Assembly: GCA_030532225.1 (NCBI GenBank)
Contig: JAUNLQ010000002.1
Coordinates: 124,001-188,000 of the forward strand
DNA: 64,000 bases
Direction: 5' to 3'
Origin: Bacillota bacterium
GTDB lineage: Bacteria > Bacillota > Clostridia > Tissierellales > Peptoniphilaceae
Each line of letters starts with the position of its first letter. Positions within the stretch are counted from its first letter, which is position 1. Shown here one piece after another: positions 8,533-14,962 of the stretch. Below the pieces are notes generated by a model. The model was not told the origin of the DNA and did not search any database. It saw only the letters and a program-made list of their open reading frames with translations. The translations under genes were made by a program, and so were the position numbers.

Positions 8533-9082
8533 AATAAATTTCATTAATGTAATTTGAAATTATAGACTGGTGTCTTCCTTCTAAAAAGACTCCAGCATTT
8601 TTTAACTCTTCTAATAACCATTCTGCTTTTGAGTGAAAAATTGCCTCTTTAAAATCATTAAGTACAATTTCATACAGCTTACCTTTTAGCTTGTTAGACT
8701 TGGTTTCTACAAAATAAGCCTCAACACCTTTAAAGTTTAAAAACTTAATAAGCTTAAAAGAAGAAAGGTCCTTAAGGTGATAATAGTGGTAACACTTATT
8801 CATATAAGAATTCCTATCTCTTTTATAGTTTTTAGAATAACTTAACTCACTAGCCAAGGTCTTATAATACTTGGCTAAGGAGTTGTAATATTGATAGTTA
8901 AATAGACCCTTTTCAAAACTGTCTATTTTTACAAAGGGCTTGATTGGCGTCTTTCTAATGGCGTCATAGTTCAGTTCTAAAAATTCTCTTTTGTTAATAG
9001 CGTTGTTTTCATACATCTGTATTAAGAAGGACCTGTTTTCGAAGAATTTCTCAAAGGCATTTTGCCTTCTTAAGTCTTTCAA
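8531..9082 (-). CDS. Hypothetical basic protein, 183 residues
   Basis: I do not recognise a family. The longest open frame starts at 9160, but it would overlap the small gene at 9094-9192; the better start is TTG at 9082 after GGAGGTAGGGTT, giving (M)KDLRRQNAFEKFFENRSF. The protein is rich in Tyr, Asn, Lys and Phe, has no membrane helix and no cysteine pair apart from one in NKCYHYYHLKD, and looks like a mostly helical soluble protein. The ending holds AEWLLEELKNAGVFLEGRHQS. The small membrane protein gene 11 bp upstream is probably co-transcribed. Confidence 0.65.
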   Translation of the reverse strand: MKDLRRQNAFEKFFENRSFLIQMYENNAINKREFLELNYDAIRKTPIKPFVKIDSFEKGLFNYQYYNSLAKYYKTLASELSYSKNYKRDRNSYMNKCYHYYHLKDLSSFKLIKFLNFKGVEAYFVETKSNKLKGKLYEIVLNDFKEAIFHSKAEWLLEELKNAGVFLEGRHQSIISNYINEIY

Positions 9083-9093
9083 AACCCTACCTC

Positions 9094-9192
9094 CTAGAAT
9101 AATTGGGCAACAACTGGAATTACTGCTGTAACTACCATTAAAACAGCTAAGATTATCCAAACAATTCTTTGGTTTTTCTTTTTGTTACTCAT
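9094..9192 (-). CDS. Small single-pass membrane protein, 32 residues
   Basis: Start MSNKKKNQRIVWIILAVLM, then a hydrophobic run to the end VVAQLF. A Lys/Asn-rich head and one membrane helix (about residues 10-30) match the layout of the tiny DUF4044-type proteins of Bacillota, but the family assignment is only a resemblance. Ribosome site GAAGGTGAAAGA precedes ATG. It ends just before the GGAGG of the next gene (11 bp gap to its TTG start), so the two are likely one operon. Too short for most gene finders. Confidence 0.6.
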   Translation of the reverse strand: MSNKKKNQRIVWIILAVLMVVTAVIPVVAQLF

Positions 9193-9224
9193 TCTTTCAC
9201 CTTCAATCTAATCTACTAGTAATA

Positions 9225-9647
9225 TTATAAAGAAGCCTCAACACAATATTCTTTTAAAGACTCAGGCATTTCTTCTGTTAATTTATCAATGTTAATAAAT
9301 ATGTCAGTTTGTCTTTCTTCTGAAATTCTATTTAAGTCTGCGTGAATTCTAATTAGTTCTTCATCAGAGAACTTTACGATTTTATAGGCTGAGTCTACAT
9401 AGATTTTTTCTAAGTCGTAATCCATTGCCATCATACCAGTTAAGAATCCATATAGAGATGCAACAGACTTAATTGTGTACTCAGTTACATTAATTAGTCT
9501 AACATTATAGTCTAATGAAAAAATATGATCATCATCAACATCTACAAAGGCTATATTTCCATTTCCTGCCTTGTAGTCAGTATTTGCATTGTCAATAAGC
9601 CATTTTGTTTTTCCTGAGCCCTTAGCTCCTGTAATAAATTTAATCAT
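9225..9647 (-). CDS. P-loop nucleotide-binding protein, unknown role
   Basis: About 140 residues with a textbook Walker A, FITGAKGSGKTKWLI, at the very N-terminus and a hydrophobic strand followed by acidic residues (YDLEKIYVDSAYKIV near residue 80) that may serve as Walker B. An ATG 6 bp upstream also exists, but the ATG at 9647 is better spaced from AGAAAGGA. It is too short to be a full AAA or ABC ATPase and has no membrane helix. Small proteins of this shape are common in Tissierellia and are often mislabelled twitching-motility proteins. Function unknown. Confidence 0.75.
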   Translation of the reverse strand: MIKFITGAKGSGKTKWLIDNANTDYKAGNGNIAFVDVDDDHIFSLDYNVRLINVTEYTIKSVASLYGFLTGMMAMDYDLEKIYVDSAYKIVKFSDEELIRIHADLNRISEERQTDIFINIDKLTEEMPESLKEYCVEASL

Positions 9648-9741
9648 AAACATACATCCTTTCTTATATTAAATATTTGCCAATATTTGAATATACTTCC
9701 TAGTAATATTATACCAAATTTGATAATAATTGCACTAATTT

Positions 9742-10665
9742 CTAAAATTTTTTAAATTTACTATAAATTCCCTGATAAAGACCTTGTTTTTCCATATAGG
9801 CTAGAATTTCATCTTGGATCTTCCACCAAGAAATTCCCCAGTTGGAAAACACAGATTCTTCAGCTGGAACCCTAGACAAAAGTCTTTGGACTGCAATATC
9901 CTTGTCTAAATAAGCCAAAAACTTAGCCACAGTTTCCACATAGTCTTCCTTAGACCTAAGAACAAATTGGCCTTGTTCATACATCTTGGCCATTTTAGTC
10001 CCTTGGGCTATATAAAGGGAGTGAAGTTTTATTTCATCTACCCCTAAAATAGAAACTAAGTTGGCAGCTTCAATAGCATCATCTACACTATCCCAAGGCA
10101 AGTTTAGGATTAAGTGGGTACAAACCCTAAGGCCTCGCTTTTTGGTTCTCAAAACTCCATCTATATAGTCAGACAGCTTGTGCCCCCTATTAATCTTGTC
10201 CAAGGTCCTGTTATTAACACTTTGCAGGCCATATTCTAAGCTAATCAAATAATCATCTTTTAAGGCTGCCAAATAGTCTAAATATTCATCGCCTATACAA
10301 TCTGGCCTAGTGGAAATGGAAATTCCCACTATGTCATCTACCTGTCTAACTTCCTCAATGTTGTTTATAAAGTCTTCCAAGGGCAAATAAGTGTTAGTAA
10401 AGGACTGAAAGTAGGCTATAAATTTCTTGGCACCGTACCTAGATCCTATATAGGCCTTGTTTTTTTCCAGCTGGTCCTTTATAGAAAGACTGGCCTCAAG
10501 GTTTTCGTGAGAGCCTCCAGCTTCTGAACAATAAATACAGCCTCCCCTGCCTAGGCTTCCATCTCTGTTGGGACAGGTTAAAGGTAGACTAATAGGCAGT
10601 TTATATACCTTTTCAGAAAATTTATCTTTTAAAAAATCAGAATATTTATAATAAAGCCTGTCCAT
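9742..10665 (-). CDS. Radical SAM protein, YhcC/TIGR01212 type
   Basis: 307 residues. The radical SAM cluster motif is unusual for the superfamily and typical of this family: PLTCPNRDGSLGRGGCIYCS near residues 26-47 gives Cys residues as CPNRDG...GGCIYC. Downstream VGISISTRPDCIGDEYLDYL and SLEYGLQSVNNRTLDKINRG match the HemN/Elp3-like barrel strands. The reaction is unproven; homologues have been linked to tRNA or cofactor modification. Start codon overlaps the bcp stop by one base (TAATG), so translation is coupled. It is the second gene of a bcp-yhcC pair. Confidence 0.9.
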   Translation of the reverse strand: MDRLYYKYSDFLKDKFSEKVYKLPISLPLTCPNRDGSLGRGGCIYCSEAGGSHENLEASLSIKDQLEKNKAYIGSRYGAKKFIAYFQSFTNTYLPLEDFINNIEEVRQVDDIVGISISTRPDCIGDEYLDYLAALKDDYLISLEYGLQSVNNRTLDKINRGHKLSDYIDGVLRTKKRGLRVCTHLILNLPWDSVDDAIEAANLVSILGVDEIKLHSLYIAQGTKMAKMYEQGQFVLRSKEDYVETVAKFLAYLDKDIAVQRLLSRVPAEESVFSNWGISWWKIQDEILAYMEKQGLYQGIYSKFKKF

Positions 10666-11114
10666 TATTTTTCCAAGGATTTTATAAAATCTAGGACTTC
10701 TTGGGCATGGCCTAGGGGCTTAACATCTCTAAATTCTTTTATTAAATTAGAGTCTTCATCAAAGACAAAGGTAGACCTAATAGTTCTAATAACATCTTTG
10801 CCATACATTTTTCCTGGCTTTAAGATTCCATATTGGTCTGCTAGCTGTCTGTCCTTGTCTACTAAAAGCTCAAAGGGAATGTTGTGTTTTTTTGAAAAAT
10901 TGTCATGGCTTTTAGCTGAGTCCCTTGATACTCCTACAACTTCTGTATTAAGAGCCTTAAACTTATCATAAAGTTCAGTAAATTCCAAGGCTTCTGTTGT
11001 ACAGCCAGAAGTGTTGTCCTTTGGATAAAAATACAAGACTAGCTTTTGGCCCTTAAAAGATTCTAAACTAAGGTCATCTCTTTTATTACTTGAAAGTTTA
11101 AAATTGTAATCCAT
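10665..11114 (-). CDS. bcp: Thiol peroxidase Bcp (peroxiredoxin), single-cysteine type
   Basis: 149 residues of the AhpC/TSA-like Bcp/PrxQ family. It reduces hydroperoxides in the cytoplasm using thioredoxin or another thiol. The active site reads YPKDNTSGCTTEALEF with peroxidatic Cys38. The resolving cysteine found five residues later in E. coli-type Bcp is replaced (Leu43), and Cys38 is the only cysteine of the protein, so it should be a 1-Cys enzyme needing an outside thiol. Start ATG follows GGAGGAAGAA. Coupled to the downstream radical SAM gene. Confidence 0.93.
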   Translation of the reverse strand: MDYNFKLSSNKRDDLSLESFKGQKLVLYFYPKDNTSGCTTEALEFTELYDKFKALNTEVVGVSRDSAKSHDNFSKKHNIPFELLVDKDRQLADQYGILKPGKMYGKDVIRTIRSTFVFDEDSNLIKEFRDVKPLGHAQEVLDFIKSLEK

Positions 11115-11140
11115 TTCTTCCTCCTAAGGTCTTTGGATAA

Positions 11141-11171
11141 AAAAAGAGGACTCACTAAGTAGGCCTCTTTT
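11141..11171 (-). terminator. Terminator after the DUF1292 gene
   Basis: Minus strand stem AAAGAGG / CCTCTTT followed by TTTTTT. Confidence 0.7.
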
Positions 11172-11181
11172 GTTATTATTC

Positions 11182-11538
11182 TTAATCTTCAAAAAACTCT
11201 CTTTCAAAAACTTCGTTAACCTTTTCGAACTCTTCTTCGCTTTCAATAAGGTCAAGAAGTGGTTGTCCATCTTCATCTTCGTCATATCTGTAGATGTAAA
11301 TTTGTTCTTCAAGGTCTCCCTCTTCTCCTTCGTCAGCAGGAACTACAAGGGCTATATATTCTTGGTCTTCTACATTAAAAAATCCAATAATCCCACATTC
11401 TACTTCTTCCTCTTGTCCATCTTCGTCTTCAAAAGTTAAAAAGATAGTATCTAGTTCTATGCCTTCTTCAAAGTCGTGGTCATGGTCGTGATCGTGGTCG
11501 TGGCCACATCCGCATCCGCATTTTTCTTTGTCTGTCAT
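11182..11538 (-). CDS. DUF1292 protein with Cys/His/Asp-rich N-terminus
   Basis: 118 residues. From about residue 28 it follows DUF1292 (TIFLTFEDEDGQEEEVECGIIGFFNVEDQEYIALVVP ... EEQIYIYRYDEDED, family hallmark of a beta-rich acidic domain). The odd part is the start, residues 6-22: CGCGCGHDHDHDHDHDF, a run of alternating Cys-Gly then five His-Asp pairs, which looks like a metal-binding arm. Overall extremely acidic. In Bacillota DUF1292 genes usually sit beside yrrL/RuvX and alaS; here it stands alone between bcp and the RelA-like gene. Metal role is inference. GGAGGTCAAAA precedes ATG. Confidence 0.88.
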   Translation of the reverse strand: MTDKEKCGCGCGHDHDHDHDHDFEEGIELDTIFLTFEDEDGQEEEVECGIIGFFNVEDQEYIALVVPADEGEEGDLEEQIYIYRYDEDEDGQPLLDLIESEEEFEKVNEVFEREFFED

Positions 11539-11603
11539 TTTTGACCTCCTAAAATTGTTCTAGTTATTTAATTTTAACTGATTTTAAAGATATTGCAATA
11601 GCT

Positions 11604-12959
11604 TTATTTTGGGGACTTAAAGGAAAGTATGCCCCTTCTAATATCTTCTTTATTTTCTTCCCATTCTTCATAGCTAACTATACCCAATAAATATCCCTTT
11701 AAATTAGAAGTAAGGGAATTTAAGGTAATGTCATCAAGATTTTCCACTTCAGCATCTGCAATAAAAGAATCGATTACAGCATCTAATAAATAGTCCTTAA
11801 TTTCAATATACTGGTCAGCTTGGTAAAAGTTAGACTCGTCTACTACTTGGCTGCAAATCCTAGAAAACTTGTCTAACAAATACACAGAAAACTTCTCAAC
11901 TAAACAGTGAGGCTTTTCTTCAGCTTCAATGTCGTTGATTATTTTAAAGAAAATATTCCATTTAAAATCTTTGTTTATAACTTCAACAATTGCCTTGCCG
12001 ATTTTTTCAGACCTAGGATCTGGAAAACTTATTTGGTCTGGGATTTCAATATTCTCTCCAAAGCTTTGTTGCCTATTTATGGTGCCAGATAGTTTGTTTA
12101 GTACATCTAAAAAGTTTTTGGCAATTTGGCTTTTGCCATTTTCCCCATCCCTAATAAAAATGTAATCTACAATTAAATCTACTATGCCCCTAAAATCTAC
12201 AACAAAGCCTAGTTGTTTTCTAATCTTGTGAAAATACACATCATAGGTCATTTTTTTCAAGACGTCTTTTATTTGGTCTACTTGGTTAGTGGAAATTGAA
12301 CCTAAATTAAAGACATGATAATAAACTACCCTTAGCTGCTTGTCTATTAAGGTTAAGTTTTCTTTTATAGATCCCATTATATCTTTTATAAAGGATTCTG
12401 ACACAATGTAATTGTAGTTTTTGTAAAGTATTCTATGTTCTATGTCTCCCCAAAAGTTATTGACTAGGGATTTTATTTGTAATTCAAAATTATAAACCTT
12501 GTGGTTGTTATAGTAGTGACCATCTATTTTATAAATTTCAAAACCGTTTTTTTGGAACTGTGGTTGAGGCTCGTTTACTTTTATAGAAATATTGGTATTT
12601 TTCTTACAAGAATAATAGCCTCCTCCTACGTTAATATTAAATTTTTCCAAGAGTTTGCTGTAAACCTTTTCCTCATCAGGAATAAATCTACATTCAATTC
12701 TAACTCCAATAAGGTCTGAAATTTGTCCTATTAAAGTTCTTGTGTCTTCAACGTCCTTGTACAGATTATTTCTCAAAATCTTTTCTTTTACACTTGTTGG
12801 AGACTTTACCCTTGAGTTTACATTTAAAATGTAATCATCATCTTGGAAAAGATACTCCATTAGGCCAACTATATCTAGTCTAGCCTGGTCAAGCTCTGCT
12901 GAATTTTTTGAAATATCATCCATAGCCTGGTCGACAAAATTAATAATATCCAGTTTCAT
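11604..12959 (-). CDS. RelA/SpoT-domain protein (putative ppGpp synthetase-like)
   Basis: 451 residues. GGAGG touches the first possible ATG at 12965, so the ATG at 12959 (MKLDIINFVDQ) is preferred. Residues about 45-215 hold a RelA/SpoT nucleotidyltransferase domain: SDLIGVRIECRFIPDE matches the DIxGxR region and NFELQIKSLVNNFWGDIEHRILYKNY matches the ExQI...WxxxEH..YK region. The G-loop motif usually near GYRSIH reads GGYYSCKKNTN, which differs from active synthetases, and no HD hydrolase or TGS domain is present. A C-terminal half of about 230 residues has no domain I recognise. May make (p)ppGpp or may be a degenerate homologue. Monocistronic. Confidence 0.75.
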   Translation of the reverse strand: MKLDIINFVDQAMDDISKNSAELDQARLDIVGLMEYLFQDDDYILNVNSRVKSPTSVKEKILRNNLYKDVEDTRTLIGQISDLIGVRIECRFIPDEEKVYSKLLEKFNINVGGGYYSCKKNTNISIKVNEPQPQFQKNGFEIYKIDGHYYNNHKVYNFELQIKSLVNNFWGDIEHRILYKNYNYIVSESFIKDIMGSIKENLTLIDKQLRVVYYHVFNLGSISTNQVDQIKDVLKKMTYDVYFHKIRKQLGFVVDFRGIVDLIVDYIFIRDGENGKSQIAKNFLDVLNKLSGTINRQQSFGENIEIPDQISFPDPRSEKIGKAIVEVINKDFKWNIFFKIINDIEAEEKPHCLVEKFSVYLLDKFSRICSQVVDESNFYQADQYIEIKDYLLDAVIDSFIADAEVENLDDITLNSLTSNLKGYLLGIVSYEEWEENKEDIRRGILSFKSPK

Positions 12960-12985
12960 AAACATCCTCCACTTGCTTTATACCC

Positions 12986-13011
12986 AAAAAAATAAGGGGT
13001 CAACACCCCTC
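12986..13011 (-). terminator. Terminator after the Rrf2 gene
   Basis: Minus strand AGGGGT GTTG ACCCCT followed by TATTTTTTT. Confidence 0.8.
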
Positions 13012-13040
13012 TTTATTTTATTATAAGTTCCTAGCTCGGC

Positions 13041-13436
13041 CTAAAGTTCAGATAGCTTTATAGAAGCTGTCACCTCAGAAATCCCATCTTCAATCCTATC
13101 TAAAATACTTTTCATCCTACAATTTTCGCCTTCAACACAGGCCTTGTCACTTGTTCCATCACAACAAGACAGCTCTGGTTGGCCCTCTAAGGAAACTAAA
13201 ATATCTTCAATAGTTATTTCTTCAGGACTTCTAGCTAGTTCATAACCTCCTTGGGCTCCTCTAAGAGATTTTAAAAGGCCATGTTTTTTCATTAGAGAAA
13301 ATAACTGTTCCAAATAAGCTTCAGAAATATTTTTTTCTTCTGCAACTGTTGAAACAGAAACTGGTCCCTTTCCATAGGAATCTTTTAAAACTTCCATAGC
13401 CATTAGTCCATAACGGCCCTTTGTAGATAATTTCAT
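13041..13436 (-). CDS. Rrf2 family (IscR-like) transcription regulator
   Basis: 131 residues from ATG at 13436, which has AGGAGGAAAG in front; a longer frame from 13454 would contain its own Shine-Dalgarno. The N-terminus MKLSTKGRYGLMAMEVL and the winged helix with ISEAYLEQLFSLMKKHGLL and SLRGAQGGYELAR are diagnostic of Rrf2/IscR. Three Cys positions near residues 90-110 (SCCDGTSDKACVEGENCRM) match the [2Fe-2S] ligands, so it probably senses iron-sulfur status. The cysteine desulfurase genes that usually follow are not here; the next gene encodes the RelA-like protein behind a terminator. Confidence 0.9.
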   Translation of the reverse strand: MKLSTKGRYGLMAMEVLKDSYGKGPVSVSTVAEEKNISEAYLEQLFSLMKKHGLLKSLRGAQGGYELARSPEEITIEDILVSLEGQPELSCCDGTSDKACVEGENCRMKSILDRIEDGISEVTASIKLSEL

Positions 13437-13561
13437 CTTTCCTCCTAATTCCAAGTAAATTACTATGCTTTAATCATAACCCTTATAAGGCAAAAAATCA
13501 ATGGCAAATAAGAAGCTTATTAAAAAAATTTAAAAATTTTTAAGAATTTTCTATACTTGCC

Positions 13562-13590
13562 TTGGCTTTTTCTTCTTATTATTCTATAAT
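13562..13590 (+). promoter_or_regulatory. Promoter of the L25 gene
   Basis: TTGGCT, 17-bp spacer, TATAAT, about 95 bp before the start codon. Confidence 0.65.
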
Positions 13591-13685
13591 AGATAATTAG
13601 GTAATAAATGTGAATTTTTTACTAAAAAATGGGTAGTATAAAAATATGAAATTTATTTTTATAAATAAATATAGGAGGAAATTTT

Positions 13686-14330
13686 ATGTATAAGTTAAAT
13701 GCTAAGAAAAGAGATCTAAATGAAAAAGGAAAAAAATTAAGACGTGAAGGTTTTATTCCAGCAACTATCTATGGAAAAAATCTTGAAGAACCTCTTTATA
13801 TACAAATTAGCAAGGCTGATGTTTTTGTATTCAGAAATAAACTTTCTAAAGGTGGAATTCTTACAGTAAACCTAGAAGATGAAAGTGTAGATGTATTATT
13901 TAAAGAAGAAGCATTAGAACCAGTAAGCCACAATGTAGAACACATTGAGTTCCAAGCCCTTACAAGAGGCGAAGCTATGAACACTGTTTCTAAGGTTGTA
14001 ATTAAAAACGAAGATAAGAACAAAAACATCCTTCACCTACAAACAGAAGAAATTCCATATTCTGCTGAACCAAGATTCTTCGAATCAGAAGTTGCTATTG
14101 ATGTAGATGGTTTAGAAGGTGGAACTGTTATTAGTCTTGGAGATTTAGATTTTGCTAAGAACGAAAATATTAAAGTTGGACTTCCACTAGACACAATTAT
14201 CTTAACAATTGAAGAACCAGTTGTATTAACTGATGAAGAAATTGAAGCTATGGAAAGCGCTGAAGCTAGCCAAGAAACTGCAGAACCTGAAGTAATTGGT
14301 GAAACAGAAGAAGCTGAAAGCGAAGAATAA
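13686..14330 (+). CDS. rplY: Ribosomal protein L25/general stress protein Ctc
   Basis: 214 residues. The N-terminal 5S rRNA-binding L25 domain (about 1-90) is seen in LNAKKRDLNEKGKKLRREGFIPATIYG, followed by the TL5/Ctc C-terminal beta domain (about 95-185, with VDGLEGGTVISLGDLDF) and a very acidic tail. This is the long Ctc form, which binds 5S rRNA in the large subunit and is stress induced in Bacillus. AGGAGGAAATTTT precedes ATG. Own promoter and terminator, so it is monocistronic here rather than next to pth as in Bacillus. Confidence 0.95.
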   Translation: MYKLNAKKRDLNEKGKKLRREGFIPATIYGKNLEEPLYIQISKADVFVFRNKLSKGGILTVNLEDESVDVLFKEEALEPVSHNVEHIEFQALTRGEAMNTVSKVVIKNEDKNKNILHLQTEEIPYSAEPRFFESEVAIDVDGLEGGTVISLGDLDFAKNENIKVGLPLDTIILTIEEPVVLTDEEIEAMESAEASQETAEPEVIGETEEAESEE

Positions 14331-14382
14331 ATTTTTAAGCCAAAAGAGGCTGAAAGTTAGGAATTTATTCTACAAAATTTAG

Positions 14383-14418
14383 TCGGCATGAAGCTAAAAA
14401 CTTTGTGCCGATTTTTTT
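14383..14418 (+). terminator. Terminator of the L25 gene
   Basis: TCGGCA / TGCCGA stem with a T7 tail. Confidence 0.8.
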
Positions 14419-14532
14419 ATGGCAATTTTCCAATAAATGTAAATTGTTTCTTTTTTAGTGGGTAAATACTTGTTAAGCTATAGTATTTTATATAGGCTAG
14501 CAAGTATGAATGTGAAAAAGGAAGGAGCCAAG

Positions 14533-14871
14533 ATGAAGAAAGTATTAATCTACACCATGGAAGGGAAAAAAATGTGTTTTTTACACGCCCTAATGAACGC
14601 TAAACAACTTAAAGAAAAAGGCTACCAAGTAAAAGTCTTACTTGAAGGTCAGTCTGTAACTCTACCAAAAGAATTAGTAGCAGAAAACAACCCTTTATTC
14701 CAAGGCCTTAAGGAAGATGGCACCATAGTAGGAGTGTGCTTGGCCTGCTCTAAGACCTTGGGAGTCTTTGAAGACAATGAAAAATTAGGCTTGGCTATGA
14801 TAGATGATATGTACGGCCATGCAGGAGTAGGCAAGTATATGGAAGAAGGCTATGAAGTTTTGATTTTTTAG
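14533..14871 (+). CDS. DsrE/DsrF-like small protein
   Basis: 112 residues from the ATG that follows GGAAGGAGCCAAG; the open frame extends 25 codons upstream without a better site. The layout MKKVLIYTMEGKKMCFLHALMNAKQLKEKGYQVKVLLEG followed by KEDGTIVGVCLACSKTLGV and MIDDMYGHAGVGKYMEEGYEVLIF is that of the DsrE/YchN-like fold, in which a conserved Cys of the LACS segment is the likely reactive residue. Related proteins relay sulfur in tRNA thiolation or sulfur oxidation, but a short stand-alone copy like this has no assigned role. Monocistronic. Confidence 0.75.
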   Translation: MKKVLIYTMEGKKMCFLHALMNAKQLKEKGYQVKVLLEGQSVTLPKELVAENNPLFQGLKEDGTIVGVCLACSKTLGVFEDNEKLGLAMIDDMYGHAGVGKYMEEGYEVLIF

Positions 14872-14920
14872 AAAATCTCTTTGTTAAATAGTCTTGATGA
14901 AAAAATTGAAAAAACATTAA

Positions 14921-14960
14921 AAAAGATGCTAGAAATTTTCTCTCTAGCATCTTATTTTTG
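14921..14960. terminator. Bidirectional terminator
   Basis: AAGATGCTAGA / TCTAGCATCTT hairpin with A/T tails on both sides, between two convergent genes. Confidence 0.85.
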
Positions 14961-14962
14961 TT

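Noticed and set aside
11124-11312. Minus-strand open frame of 62 codons overlapping the DUF1292 gene
   Set aside because: Crosses the terminator of that gene and has no ribosome site.
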